Positions 56,236 to 63,905 of a DNA stretch of 64,000 nt are shown here, in pieces. The notes under the pieces were generated by a model. That model was not told the DNA's origin, made no database searches, and saw only the letters and a program-made list of their open reading frames with translations. Source of the DNA: Calditrichota bacterium. Lineage in GTDB: Bacteria; Calditrichota; Calditrichia; RBG-13-44-9; J042. The stretch is from positions 61,470 to 125,469 of the forward strand of contig JAADJD010000005.1 in the NCBI GenBank assembly GCA_013150955.1, in the 5' to 3' direction. The position numbers and the translations under genes were made by a program. Numbering within the stretch: the first letter of the stretch is position 1; every line of letters starts with the position of its first letter.

Positions 56236-56572
56236 TCCCAGATTATGCATTCGCCTACGAATTAACACAAATAAAACAAATAAAGTACGTTGGATTGTAT
56301 CTGGATGAAAATGTGTTCCGGGGGTTATTCACGATTTTGTAGATATTTTTGGGTTTCATTCATGTGTTTCGCGGTTTAACCCAAATTATGCTTTAGACCA
56401 CGAATTGCACGAATTAACACAAATAAAAACAATAAAATCCATTGATTTAGATCTGTATTAGATCTGTATGAATATTCGCTTCAAGGTATATTCGTGATTT
56501 TATTGATATCTTTTGTGTTCATTCGCGTGTTTCGCGGTTTCATGCATTATTTGGGTTTCATGCATTATCTGG
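56236..56572 (+). repeat. Two overlapping palindromic elements
   Basis: A first copy starts at 56236 (TCCCAG) after ATTA. Near its right end a second copy (56379-56555) interrupts it, flanked by TTTA on the left and TTTC on the right. The last 13-17 bases of the first copy follow. The second copy is the uninterrupted relative of the outer element at 44542-44876. Confidence 0.85.
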
Positions 56573-56607
56573 AATGATATGGGGTAAAACGTTCTGGAGA
56601 AGTCGTC

Positions 56608-57081
56608 ATGAGCAATCCACAGCCAAATGTGGTGCTTGGACTGGGCAACACCATGCACGGAGACGATGGCATTGGAATATATGTGATCGAACGGTTGCAG
56701 GCCGATATCCTGCCCTTTGCGGATGTGTATGTGACCGAGGAAATGGGCTTGAGTCTGCTGGATTTTCTTTCTGGTTACGAGCGTGCCGTCATTGTGGACA
56801 GTGTGAAGACGGAAAAAGGATACGAGGGGCAGGTGCATCGTTTCAGCCTGCGGGATTTTGCGGCGCTGCCTTACTGTGGATGCCATCAGGTGGGTCTGCC
56901 GGAGATGGCTCTGCTGGCAAAAGAAATGGGCATTCCGTTTCCCCAAACCGTGCATATCCTGGGTATTGAAATAGAGGATCCCTATCGGGTCGCCAATACC
57001 CTTTCGCCCTCCCTGCGGCGAAAGCTACCGGATCTGGTACATCAGGTGAGATGGCACATTCTAAAGTTACTGCAATCATAA
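56608..57081 (+). CDS. Hydrogenase maturation protease
   Basis: This 157-residue protease of the HycI/HyaD family reads GLGNTMHGDDGIG (11-23), with Ni-sensing acids at D19/D20, D64 in VIVDSVK and H93 in CGCHQVG. It clips the C-terminus of the [NiFe] large subunit after nickel insertion. The neighbouring mvhA with its 31-residue tail is the likely substrate. The stop codon is within the ATAA target of the next element. Confidence 0.92.
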   Translation: MSNPQPNVVLGLGNTMHGDDGIGIYVIERLQADILPFADVYVTEEMGLSLLDFLSGYERAVIVDSVKTEKGYEGQVHRFSLRDFAALPYCGCHQVGLPEMALLAKEMGIPFPQTVHILGIEIEDPYRVANTLSPSLRRKLPDLVHQVRWHILKLLQS

Positions 57082-57317
57082 ACCCAGATTATGTAGTAGC
57101 CTACGAATTACACGAATTAAAACAAATAAATAATCCCAGATTAAGCAATAGCCTACGAATGACACGAATTAACACAAATAAAACCAATACAATACTTTGG
57201 ATTGTGTCTGGATGAAAATGTGTTCCAGGGTTTATTCGCGATTTTGTGGATATGCTTTATTTTCATTCGTGTGATTCGCGGTTTATTGCACTTTTTGGGT
57301 TTAATGCATTATTCGGG
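57082..57317 (+). repeat. Rearranged palindromic elements after the protease gene
   Basis: The outer limits are flanked by ATAA (57078-57081 and 57318-57321). A left fragment (57082-57134) is followed by an almost complete inner copy (57135-57299) and only 18 bp of the outer right end. The left ATAA carries the TAA stop codon of the protease gene. Confidence 0.85.
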
Positions 57318-57664
57318 ATAAACGGGCAATGGCACCGGCTGAAGAATCGGAGACCTCCTCTCCCGGTTGCCGGTGATGTCACTCCATAATGATCAGAATT
57401 ATATGCGGCAAGAAGCATCTTCTAACTTTCCCCCATTCTGTCCAGAGGGGCACGCAGCAATGCCGGTCACTTCTTTGAAGGTAAGAATTCCGGTTGACAT
57501 TTTTGGAATCCCGCCGTTACATTTCACCGTGGCAAAAATTTTGAAAAAGTTGAAACATTCGGGTTGGATCACAGCCGTTTTCATTTAAGTGGCTTTATTA
57601 AGTTGCCTGCTTAAATGGATTATGTCCGGTTCCACCGGACTTTGAAAAAGGGGGATTGCATTCC
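57318..57664. other. Intergenic region before the glycosyltransferase
   Basis: Short opposing frames of 61-73 codons overlap here and neither has a ribosome site or recognisable domain. A small hairpin (GTCCGG-TTCCA-CCGGAC, 57624-57640) lies just before the next gene and may affect its translation. Confidence 0.5.
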
Positions 57665-58849
57665 ATGTTCGAGATGTTCTTTGCTGAAGCCAAACGCATC
57701 GATGTCTTTCCATTGCCCCGCACCCACCGATGCATCAATATACTGGAGGTTTGTTTCCATCGCCAGCTGGGGGAGCGTGAACTTCAATTGATTCACATGG
57801 GGCAATATTTGAAAGAAAGGGGACATGTTGTATTGTCCATTGCCGCTGCGGGAAGTCCATTGGAGCATCGGCTTCAGGAAGCGGATCTGCCCGTGGAGCC
57901 CATTGCAACGGCAGGTTTAATGGGAGTCCCCCGCACCGTCTGGCGTCTGGCCAATCTCATCCGAAATTCCCACGCTGATGTGGTGCGCGTGCATCGTCCC
58001 GGGGACCTGATTCCGGCCATTCTGGCCAAAAAACTGGCGGGCTTCGGGAAGGTGGTCTGGCAGGTGCAGCCGGGGGATATCCCCGACCTGTCCCGGGCTT
58101 ACCGTTCCTGGTGGCTATCACAGGTGGATGCCATCCTGGTACCCACCCGCCAGCTGGCCAGCCAGATTCGTGAAGCATGGCCTCACGCATCCGTCCCGCT
58201 CTTCCATCTACCCCCGGGAGTCGATTTGCGCCGGTTTTATCCCAATGCCATATTGCGGGATACCTGGCGGGAATATTACGGCATTCAGCCTCATGAAGTG
58301 GTCATTGGAATGGCGGTATCGTCGGCGGAATGGCACCCGCACGTGCTGTTTCTGGAAGCGGCCGCTCTGGTGAGCCGAAAGCTGCCCGGGTTGCGATTTG
58401 TGCTGCTGCTGGAAACGGAAACCCCCTCCCACCAGCACGTCGAACGGTTGCGCACCCGGGTTTTTCAACAGGGACTGCAGGAGATGGTTGTGGTGTGTCG
58501 CCAGGAGCGGGAGCGGTACGAACAAACCAATGTGTTTGACGTGTTTATCCAGCTGGGAACCGGGGACATTTTCCCCCGGCGATTATTGGAGGCCATGGCC
58601 TGTGGAGCGGTGCCCATTGGAAGCAATTCCGGCTGTATTCCCGAAATCATCGAGCACAACCGAAACGGATTATTGGTGCCACCGGACAATGCCCCTGCCC
58701 TGGCCAATGCCATGTTCAAATTAGCCGGCGATGCCGGAAAACGCAAACGGTTGGCCCGGGAAGCCCGACAAATGGTGGAAGTCCGGTTCAATCTGATGCA
58801 CCACCTGGAACAACTGGAACACATTTGCTATGAAATTTTGAAAATCTGA
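57665..58849 (+). CDS. Glycosyltransferase, GT4-like
   Basis: This 394-residue GT-B protein has an N-terminal acceptor domain (CFHRQLGERELQLIHMGQYLKERGH) and a C-terminal nucleotide-sugar domain (LPPGVDLRRFYPN, then PRRLLEAMACGAVPIGSNSGCIPEIIE with the conserved Glu pair region). It probably adds a sugar to a surface polysaccharide or lipid. No other polysaccharide gene is nearby. GGGGG lies about nine bases before the ATG. Confidence 0.85.
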   Translation: MFEMFFAEAKRIDVFPLPRTHRCINILEVCFHRQLGERELQLIHMGQYLKERGHVVLSIAAAGSPLEHRLQEADLPVEPIATAGLMGVPRTVWRLANLIRNSHADVVRVHRPGDLIPAILAKKLAGFGKVVWQVQPGDIPDLSRAYRSWWLSQVDAILVPTRQLASQIREAWPHASVPLFHLPPGVDLRRFYPNAILRDTWREYYGIQPHEVVIGMAVSSAEWHPHVLFLEAAALVSRKLPGLRFVLLLETETPSHQHVERLRTRVFQQGLQEMVVVCRQERERYEQTNVFDVFIQLGTGDIFPRRLLEAMACGAVPIGSNSGCIPEIIEHNRNGLLVPPDNAPALANAMFKLAGDAGKRKRLAREARQMVEVRFNLMHHLEQLEHICYEILKI

Positions 58850-58930
58850 TGCTTTTGGGAACGGAATCGGTTAATTTTGCCGCCGGATTGGGACAGGTTG
58901 AACGAATGAGTTGACAGGAAATCGAGCACC

Positions 58931-59908
58931 ATGCCAAAGCCAAAGGAAAAGGGAGTACGTAAGGGAATGACACCGATTGCGGATCTGGTGGAAAACGTGA
59001 AGCAGGGACAGATTCAGGCCATTGCCCGGGCCATGAGTCTGGTCGAAAACGAAGCCCCGGTAGCGCGCGACATTATGGATCGATTGTATACCCGGACCGG
59101 GCGCGCATATCGGATTGGCATTACCGGTCCGCCAGGTGCGGGAAAAAGCACCCTGACCGCTCAGCTGACCCGGCGCTTCCGTCAACAGGGAAAAACCGTG
59201 GGGATTGTGGCCGTGGACCCCACCAGCCCCTTCACCGGCGGAGCGGTGCTGGGCGATCGCATCCGCATGGCCGAATTTGCCACCGATCCCGGAGTGTTCA
59301 TCCGCAGCATGGCCAGTCGCGGCAGCATGGGAGGTCTGGCCCGACGAACCCAGGAAGTGGCCGACATCCTGGACGCCGCCGGAAAGGATGTGATTATTTT
59401 CGAAACCGTGGGGGTGGGACAAACCGAACTGGACATAGCCGAAGCCGCCGATACCACCATCGTGGTGCTGGTGCCAGAGAGTGGCGATGCCATTCAGGCC
59501 ATGAAAGCCGGTTTAATGGAGATTGCCGATATCTTTGTGGTGAACAAAGCCGATCGGGAAGGAGCGGATCGGATTAAGATGGAACTGGAGTTGATGCTTC
59601 AACTGCGACCGGATGGGGAAGGAAAGGGATGGAAACCCCCGATCTATTTGACCGTGGCCTCCCGGGGAGAGGGAGTGGACGCATTGCTCACGGAAATTGA
59701 ACGGCATTATCAGTTTTTGCACAAAAATGGCCTTCTGGAAGCCCGACGGCGGAAACGGCTGATTCACAAAGTGCAGGAGATGGTGACCGAACGATTGAAA
59801 GAAAAATTCTGGACCCGGGATCGCCGGCAAAAACTTGAAAAACGTTTGCCCGATCTGATCGAAAACAAAATCTCTCCCTATGCGCTGGCAGATGAACTGG
59901 TCGAGTGA
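58931..59908 (+). CDS. meaB: MeaB/ArgK-type GTPase
   Basis: This 325-residue G3E GTPase has Walker A GPPGAGKS (66-73), AVDPTSPFTGGAVLGDRIRM, ETVGVGQTE and the guanine motif NKADREG. MeaB protects and reactivates adenosylcobalamin-dependent methylmalonyl-CoA mutase. No mutase gene lies in the window, so the partner must be elsewhere. The alternative start at 58967 removes a basic leader. Confidence 0.9.
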   Translation: MPKPKEKGVRKGMTPIADLVENVKQGQIQAIARAMSLVENEAPVARDIMDRLYTRTGRAYRIGITGPPGAGKSTLTAQLTRRFRQQGKTVGIVAVDPTSPFTGGAVLGDRIRMAEFATDPGVFIRSMASRGSMGGLARRTQEVADILDAAGKDVIIFETVGVGQTELDIAEAADTTIVVLVPESGDAIQAMKAGLMEIADIFVVNKADREGADRIKMELELMLQLRPDGEGKGWKPPIYLTVASRGEGVDALLTEIERHYQFLHKNGLLEARRRKRLIHKVQEMVTERLKEKFWTRDRRQKLEKRLPDLIENKISPYALADELVE

Positions 59909-59992
59909 AAGGGCCGGCCTTTTTCAAAAAGCAAGGATGGCGGAAGGGCACGGAAACTCAGCTATGGGATACGCAAAAAAAACGGCCGGGAA

Positions 59993-60340
59993 TTACTCTT
60001 CGCGCTTTTCCTCTGCCTTCAGGAGCTCGTGCAATTCTTTGGCCTCATCTTTCAGGCGTCCACAAACCAGCATGCAAATGCCCTGTATGCTGGGATCCTG
60101 GATTTTGTAATATATCTTTAACCCTTCTTTCCGTCGGGTCAAAATCCCCTCTTTGGCCATAAGATTCAGATGTTTGCTAACATTGGCCTGATTTTGCCTC
60201 AGCGCATCCACCAGTTCGGAGACACACATTTCCCCGTGCACCATCAGCAAATTCAGTATTTGCAAACGAAGCGGTTCGCTGAGGATTTTAAACCGTTGGG
60301 CGACCCGTTCCAGCAAGAAGGGTGGTATGATCTGTTTCAT
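59993..60340 (-). CDS. ArsR/SmtB-family regulator
   Basis: This 115-residue winged-helix regulator has RFKILSEPLRLQILNLL, the recognition helix QANVSKHLNLMAKEGIL and the wing RRKEGLKIYYKI. Cys39 (GEMCVSEL) and C89/C93 (GICMLVCGR) could form a sulfur- or metal-sensing site between helices, as in ArsR-type sulfane-sulfur sensors, but the exact pattern differs from SqrR. A 20-bp palindrome (60361-60380) sits just upstream. It converges with meaB. The start is ATG 60340; a TTG start to 60382 would run through the palindrome. Confidence 0.85.
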   Translation of the reverse strand: MKQIIPPFLLERVAQRFKILSEPLRLQILNLLMVHGEMCVSELVDALRQNQANVSKHLNLMAKEGILTRRKEGLKIYYKIQDPSIQGICMLVCGRLKDEAKELHELLKAEEKREE

Positions 60341-60360
60341 GCGTAAAATTACTCCCCCTT

Positions 60361-60380
60361 GGCTATATTCCAATATAGCC
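60361..60380. promoter_or_regulatory. Palindromic operator of the ArsR gene
   Basis: GGCTATATT-CC-AATATAGCC is a perfect 9-bp inverted repeat with a 2-bp centre, 20 bases before the arsR start. AT-rich 9-2-9 palindromes over the promoter are usual for autorepressing ArsR proteins. Confidence 0.7.
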
Positions 60381-60573
60381 AAATATAGAAGTGTGGCGTT
60401 AGAATTCCAAATTTTTCACGCAATTCCATATTCAGTCAGCCACTTATTGGAATGATCGTGCTGGAAAAAACGCAACGGCATTGGGATATCGGAAGAGGTG
60501 CGCCTGACGTCTATTCATGGTTTGTTAGAGCCGTGATCCCAGGGCCATCTCCCCAATATCTCCTCTGCACTTA

Positions 60574-60755
60574 TCCCGGATTATGAATCAAACAAGAAAA
60601 AGCAATAAACCGCGAATCTCACGAATAAAACCGAAAATATACATAAAATCACAAATAAACCCAGAAACAAAACCACACCCGGATACAATCCAATGTATTT
60701 TATTTGTTTTATTTGTGTTAATTCGTGTAATTCGTAGGCGAATGTATAAGCCGGG
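60574..60755 (-). repeat. Palindromic element, inverted and decayed
   Basis: A full-length copy in inverted orientation with extra bases near its left end. Flanks (CTTA and TTAA) do not match exactly over four bases, so the duplication is lost or shifted. Confidence 0.8.
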
Positions 60756-60787
60756 TTAAAAAAAAACAACCTGGTGAAAGATAGATA

Positions 60788-60816
60788 TTGACAAAAAATT
60801 CCGGCTTTTTTAATAT
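60788..60816 (+). promoter_or_regulatory. Strong sigma-70-type promoter
   Basis: TTGACA, exactly 17 bp, TAATAT. This is the best consensus promoter seen in the window. The nearest convincing start codon downstream is at 61148, so either a leader of about 325 bases or an unrecognised RNA or small gene lies between. Confidence 0.75.
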
Positions 60817-60823
60817 ACATGCA

Positions 60824-61147
60824 GTTTTCAAGGGAAGGGATAGGAAGGGACTCCCACCTTATTTCATGCAAGGTTCTTGAAAAATCAGTTTTTGGGTGTG
60901 AACCCATTTGGGGCATCGCATGGTAAATGTTTATCCACAGGGGAATACTATACCCTATTGCAGAAAGAATGGTATTCATCGGACTGGATATTGGTGGGAA
61001 CCGGGTTCGGGTACGGTTTTTCGGTGGTTATGTTGTGGCCGTTTGCTGGATGGTCTGGATTTATATGCTTTATCTGAAAGGGGACCGCCTGCAGACCGGA
61101 GGATTGGGTTTTTAGTTGAAAAAAACCGATAATAAAGGAGCCCACCC
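60824..61147 (+). other. Transcribed leader or unassigned small genes
   Basis: Three overlapping plus-strand frames (48 to 74 codons) occupy this stretch; each reads a hydrophobic or Gly-rich run in its later half. None has clear family resemblance or a decisive ribosome site, so no CDS is called. It may be the leader of the small peptide gene. Confidence 0.4.
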
Positions 61148-61321
61148 ATGAAGCGATATTTGATTATTTTCATCATATTCACTGCTTTGATTGCCACCCC
61201 TTTGGCGTTCCTGGATGCGCGAGAAGATAGCGGCGGATGGAATCGGACCTTTTTTGACGATCGTCGCGATTGTTTTCCACCACCCGGAGACTGCCTGGAC
61301 GACATCATAGTCACGCCATAG
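61148..61321 (+). CDS. Small secreted two-cysteine peptide
   Basis: This 57-residue product has a clear signal peptide (MKRYLIIFIIFTALIATPLA, cleavage probably near FLDA) and a short acidic mature part with two cysteines (RRDCFPPPGDCLDD). AAAGGAG is well placed before the ATG, and a strong terminator follows 13 bp after the stop, so it is a single-gene unit. It is too short for many gene finders. It resembles in form the small exported peptides next to 6-bladed propeller genes in Bacteroidota (NVEALA type), but the sequence is not of that family. Confidence 0.7.
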   Translation: MKRYLIIFIIFTALIATPLAFLDAREDSGGWNRTFFDDRRDCFPPPGDCLDDIIVTP

Positions 61322-61333
61322 TCCCGACATTTG

Positions 61334-61380
61334 CCCCACCCCGGGAAAGTGAAATACCGGGGTGGGGTTTATTCATTTTG
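61334..61380 (+). terminator. Rho-independent terminator
   Basis: An 11-bp perfect GC-rich stem (61334-61344 pairs with 61357-61367) with a 12-base loop is followed by a T-rich run. It ends the peptide gene. The further gap to 61675 shows only a weak hairpin (61566-61591). Confidence 0.9.
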
Positions 61381-61675
61381 CAAACGACACCAGATGTATT
61401 AATTGTAAAACAATAGATTTTTGTCGATGATTATGAATCAATGTAGCGTGTGGTTGATAATGAATATCGATAATGGCAGGAAGTGTCTTTTGCATTAAAT
61501 ATCTTTGGGGTTCGTAAATTTTGTCGTGATTATTGTTTGATCTGGAAGGCAAAGGGAAAGGACAAACGGATATATCTTTTTATAGATCCGTTGATGGATT
61601 TGATAACCGTTAGTCCGGCGGTAGAATTTTACCATAGATTTTCAAATGGCGAATGAGCAAGGTTGAGGTGTGAAA

Positions 61676-62818
61676 ATGAACACCAACAGACCTAAAATGA
61701 ATTTTTTTCAACTCAATAAACGATTGCCGTTATTATCTATTGGTTTCCTGGGTCTCCTGGTAGGTGTCATTCATTTCTTGAACCCTTCCCCTACATCTCG
61801 TTTAACATTGCCAGTTCGAACGCTGCCTTATGAACTGATCAAACATGATGAAATTGTTTTAGATGAAACGCAACACAAGATTGGGCGGATTGGATATGGC
61901 AATTTCATGGGGGAGAACTTCATTTACCTGATCGATCGCGCCAATTTGCTGTGCTTAAAATATGCAAAAGACGGTCGGTGGATTGGCGTCATTGGCCGGC
62001 GGGGACGGGGGCCAGGCGAGTATTCTGAACCCATTTCCATCTTTGCAGAAGAGGCCCGCGAACGAATCTTCATTTTTGATGTCAGCAAATTCAGCCTGAT
62101 CTGTTACACGGCCAGGGGACAGTTTCATTTCGAAAAATCCTTCCGCAGTGGCTATCCTTATCCCGGAGAACTCCGGGCAATAAACGATGGCTATTTGATC
62201 ACGTTCTTCCAGTACGCGGGTCGCAACCAATGGGAGGATATCCAGTACTTCCACTTTCTCAATCCTGATCTGGAGATTGTCGATGAATGGACGCTTTCGT
62301 TTCCCCCCATATATAAGCGGTTCAACCTGTATAATCTGGCTTCGGTTTACTGGAGTTTTCATCCCGTTACCCACAGGTTATATGTTGCCTTTTACGCCGT
62401 TCCGGAAGTGCATGTGTATGAGAATGGGGCACTTGGTGAGATCTGGCAATTGAGTTTAAAACGGTTTAAACAGATTGATCGTGCCGTTACAGTCGCCAAC
62501 CTGGCGCAAAAAGTGAAAATTTTTTCCCAATATACGTATCTGGACGGGCTGTACCTGCTTTCCCCGGATCGATTACTGATCAGCTACCATACCGAAGAAT
62601 TGCCCGAAATCGGAAAATTCAAAATATTCGAAAGCCGCAAATACCGACAATACTACTTTGCGCTGGTGGATTTAACGAATAAGCAGCTGATCCTTCCGCC
62701 CATGGATCGATTGCCGGGCAGTCTTCTGGGGGTTCGGAATGGCCAGCTTTACCTCCTTGAAACCGATGAACCGAACAATCGCCGAATCGGGGTATATGAA
62801 TTGCATTTTCCGTCCTGA
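61676..62818 (+). CDS. 6-bladed beta-propeller protein
   Basis: This 380-residue protein has one N-terminal membrane anchor (LLSIGFLGLLVGVIHFL) and a propeller body. The blade motif GVIGRRGRGPGEYSEPISI near residue 100 is the usual signature of this family. Such proteins are exported and often bind ligands or peptides; the ligand is unknown. GAGGTG precedes ATG 61676. It overlaps the following lipoprotein gene by 23 bp, so the two are probably co-expressed. Confidence 0.82.
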   Translation: MNTNRPKMNFFQLNKRLPLLSIGFLGLLVGVIHFLNPSPTSRLTLPVRTLPYELIKHDEIVLDETQHKIGRIGYGNFMGENFIYLIDRANLLCLKYAKDGRWIGVIGRRGRGPGEYSEPISIFAEEARERIFIFDVSKFSLICYTARGQFHFEKSFRSGYPYPGELRAINDGYLITFFQYAGRNQWEDIQYFHFLNPDLEIVDEWTLSFPPIYKRFNLYNLASVYWSFHPVTHRLYVAFYAVPEVHVYENGALGEIWQLSLKRFKQIDRAVTVANLAQKVKIFSQYTYLDGLYLLSPDRLLISYHTEELPEIGKFKIFESRKYRQYYFALVDLTNKQLILPPMDRLPGSLLGVRNGQLYLLETDEPNNRRIGVYELHFPS

Positions 62819-63269
62819 GAAGATCATTCTTTTTACGGCGATGGTTTTTATCGGGATGTTTGCCTGTGAGAAAGAGCCATCGCAGAAGAACAATTTGCCC
62901 CTGTTCGAATCGCATCAATACGTGTTGTTGATTCACATTTCTTCTAACGATTGTCCCTCCTGCTTTCAGCCGCTGGAATTATTGCCTGCGTTTCAGCAGG
63001 AAATTCCAGACGGTTTCTTTGATGTGGTGTTCGTGCAATCCAGGGAAGACAGTCTGCTGCCACAGGTATTATCCAGCCTGCAGCTTGGCGATTACCCGCG
63101 CATATCGGCGGAGCAGCTCCGGTTATTAGGCGTTAACTGGTCGTACACATCGCCTTATTTTTTTGTTTACGATACGCGACGGGCGCGCATCGTGATGGAG
63201 CATCGGTTACCGGAAACCCTGGAGGATTTTCAGAAGCTTCTGGCCTACTTAAGTACATTTTGGAAGTAA
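62796..63269 (+). CDS. Thioredoxin-like lipoprotein
   Basis: This 157-residue protein has a lipoprotein-type signal (FIGMFAC with Cys24) and a thioredoxin-like domain with the motif SNDCPSC (C53, C56), followed by a typical FDVVFVQSREDS segment. It probably sits in the periplasm on a membrane and reduces or forms disulfides. A two-cysteine exported peptide is encoded 1.5 kb upstream. The start at 62796 overlaps the propeller gene; an ATG at 62841 would leave no charged start. Confidence 0.75.
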   Translation: MNCIFRPEKIILFTAMVFIGMFACEKEPSQKNNLPLFESHQYVLLIHISSNDCPSCFQPLELLPAFQQEIPDGFFDVVFVQSREDSLLPQVLSSLQLGDYPRISAEQLRLLGVNWSYTSPYFFVYDTRRARIVMEHRLPETLEDFQKLLAYLSTFWK

Positions 63270-63430
63270 AGAGGTATGGCGCCGGGGGATAGGCTTAGTC
63301 AATAAAGGACTGGTGCTCTGTGTACTTCACAGGCGTAAAATTGTTGTCCAGGATCTTTTCAGTTGGGATGCAGATTTTTTCTGTGCTGATAGGAACGAGA
63401 TGCTGGCACAGGGTTCACATGACTCGCTAA

Positions 63431-63592
63431 ACCCAGATTCTGCATTAGAACCACGAATCACACGAATGAACACCAATAAAAATAAAGTACATTGGATGGT
63501 ATCCGGGTGAGGTTTTGTTTCTGGGTTATTTGTGATTTTGTGGATATTTTTAGTTTTATTCGTGTGATTCGCGGTTTAATGCATTATTTGGG
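63431..63592 (+). repeat. Palindromic element near the window end
   Basis: A complete copy with exact CTAA on both sides (63427-63430 and 63593-63596). The rest of 63270-63905 has no gene I can support; one minus-strand frame (63645-63866) is noted among rejected items. Confidence 0.9.
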
Positions 63593-63905
63593 CTAAATTG
63601 TGCTATGTGAATGCGTGGTGAACGGGGACTATATGGAATTATAATTATAACAAAATATTATGAATTCCATTATCAATTTTCTCGATGATTTCGGCGAATT
63701 GCATAAATTCTCGTAAAGTAAACGGTTTTAGAAAGTTTCCTATACCGGTATGGGCTGCATTGGCGGTTCCATTATGTGTGCGCAGATAGATTGCCCAGGT
63801 GGTATTCGGGTAACATGTTTCACACAAATTGAAAATTGAGGAATTAAATTTTGCAGGGGCTGCCATCGCTCCTGCTCATGTTCAAATAAGGAGTGGTGAA
63901 GAAAG

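Noticed and set aside
57367-57588. Two opposed frames of 61-73 codons
   Set aside because: Mutual antisense, no ribosome sites, no family resemblance.
60877-61132. Three overlapping small frames with hydrophobic ends
   Set aside because: They exclude each other and none has a decisive start; kept as an unassigned transcribed region.
63645-63866. Minus-strand 73-codon frame (ends in an EIIEKIDNGIHNI-like stretch)
   Set aside because: AGGAG is only three bases before its ATG and no relative is recognised; AT-rich intergenic DNA gives such frames by chance. It remains a weak possibility.
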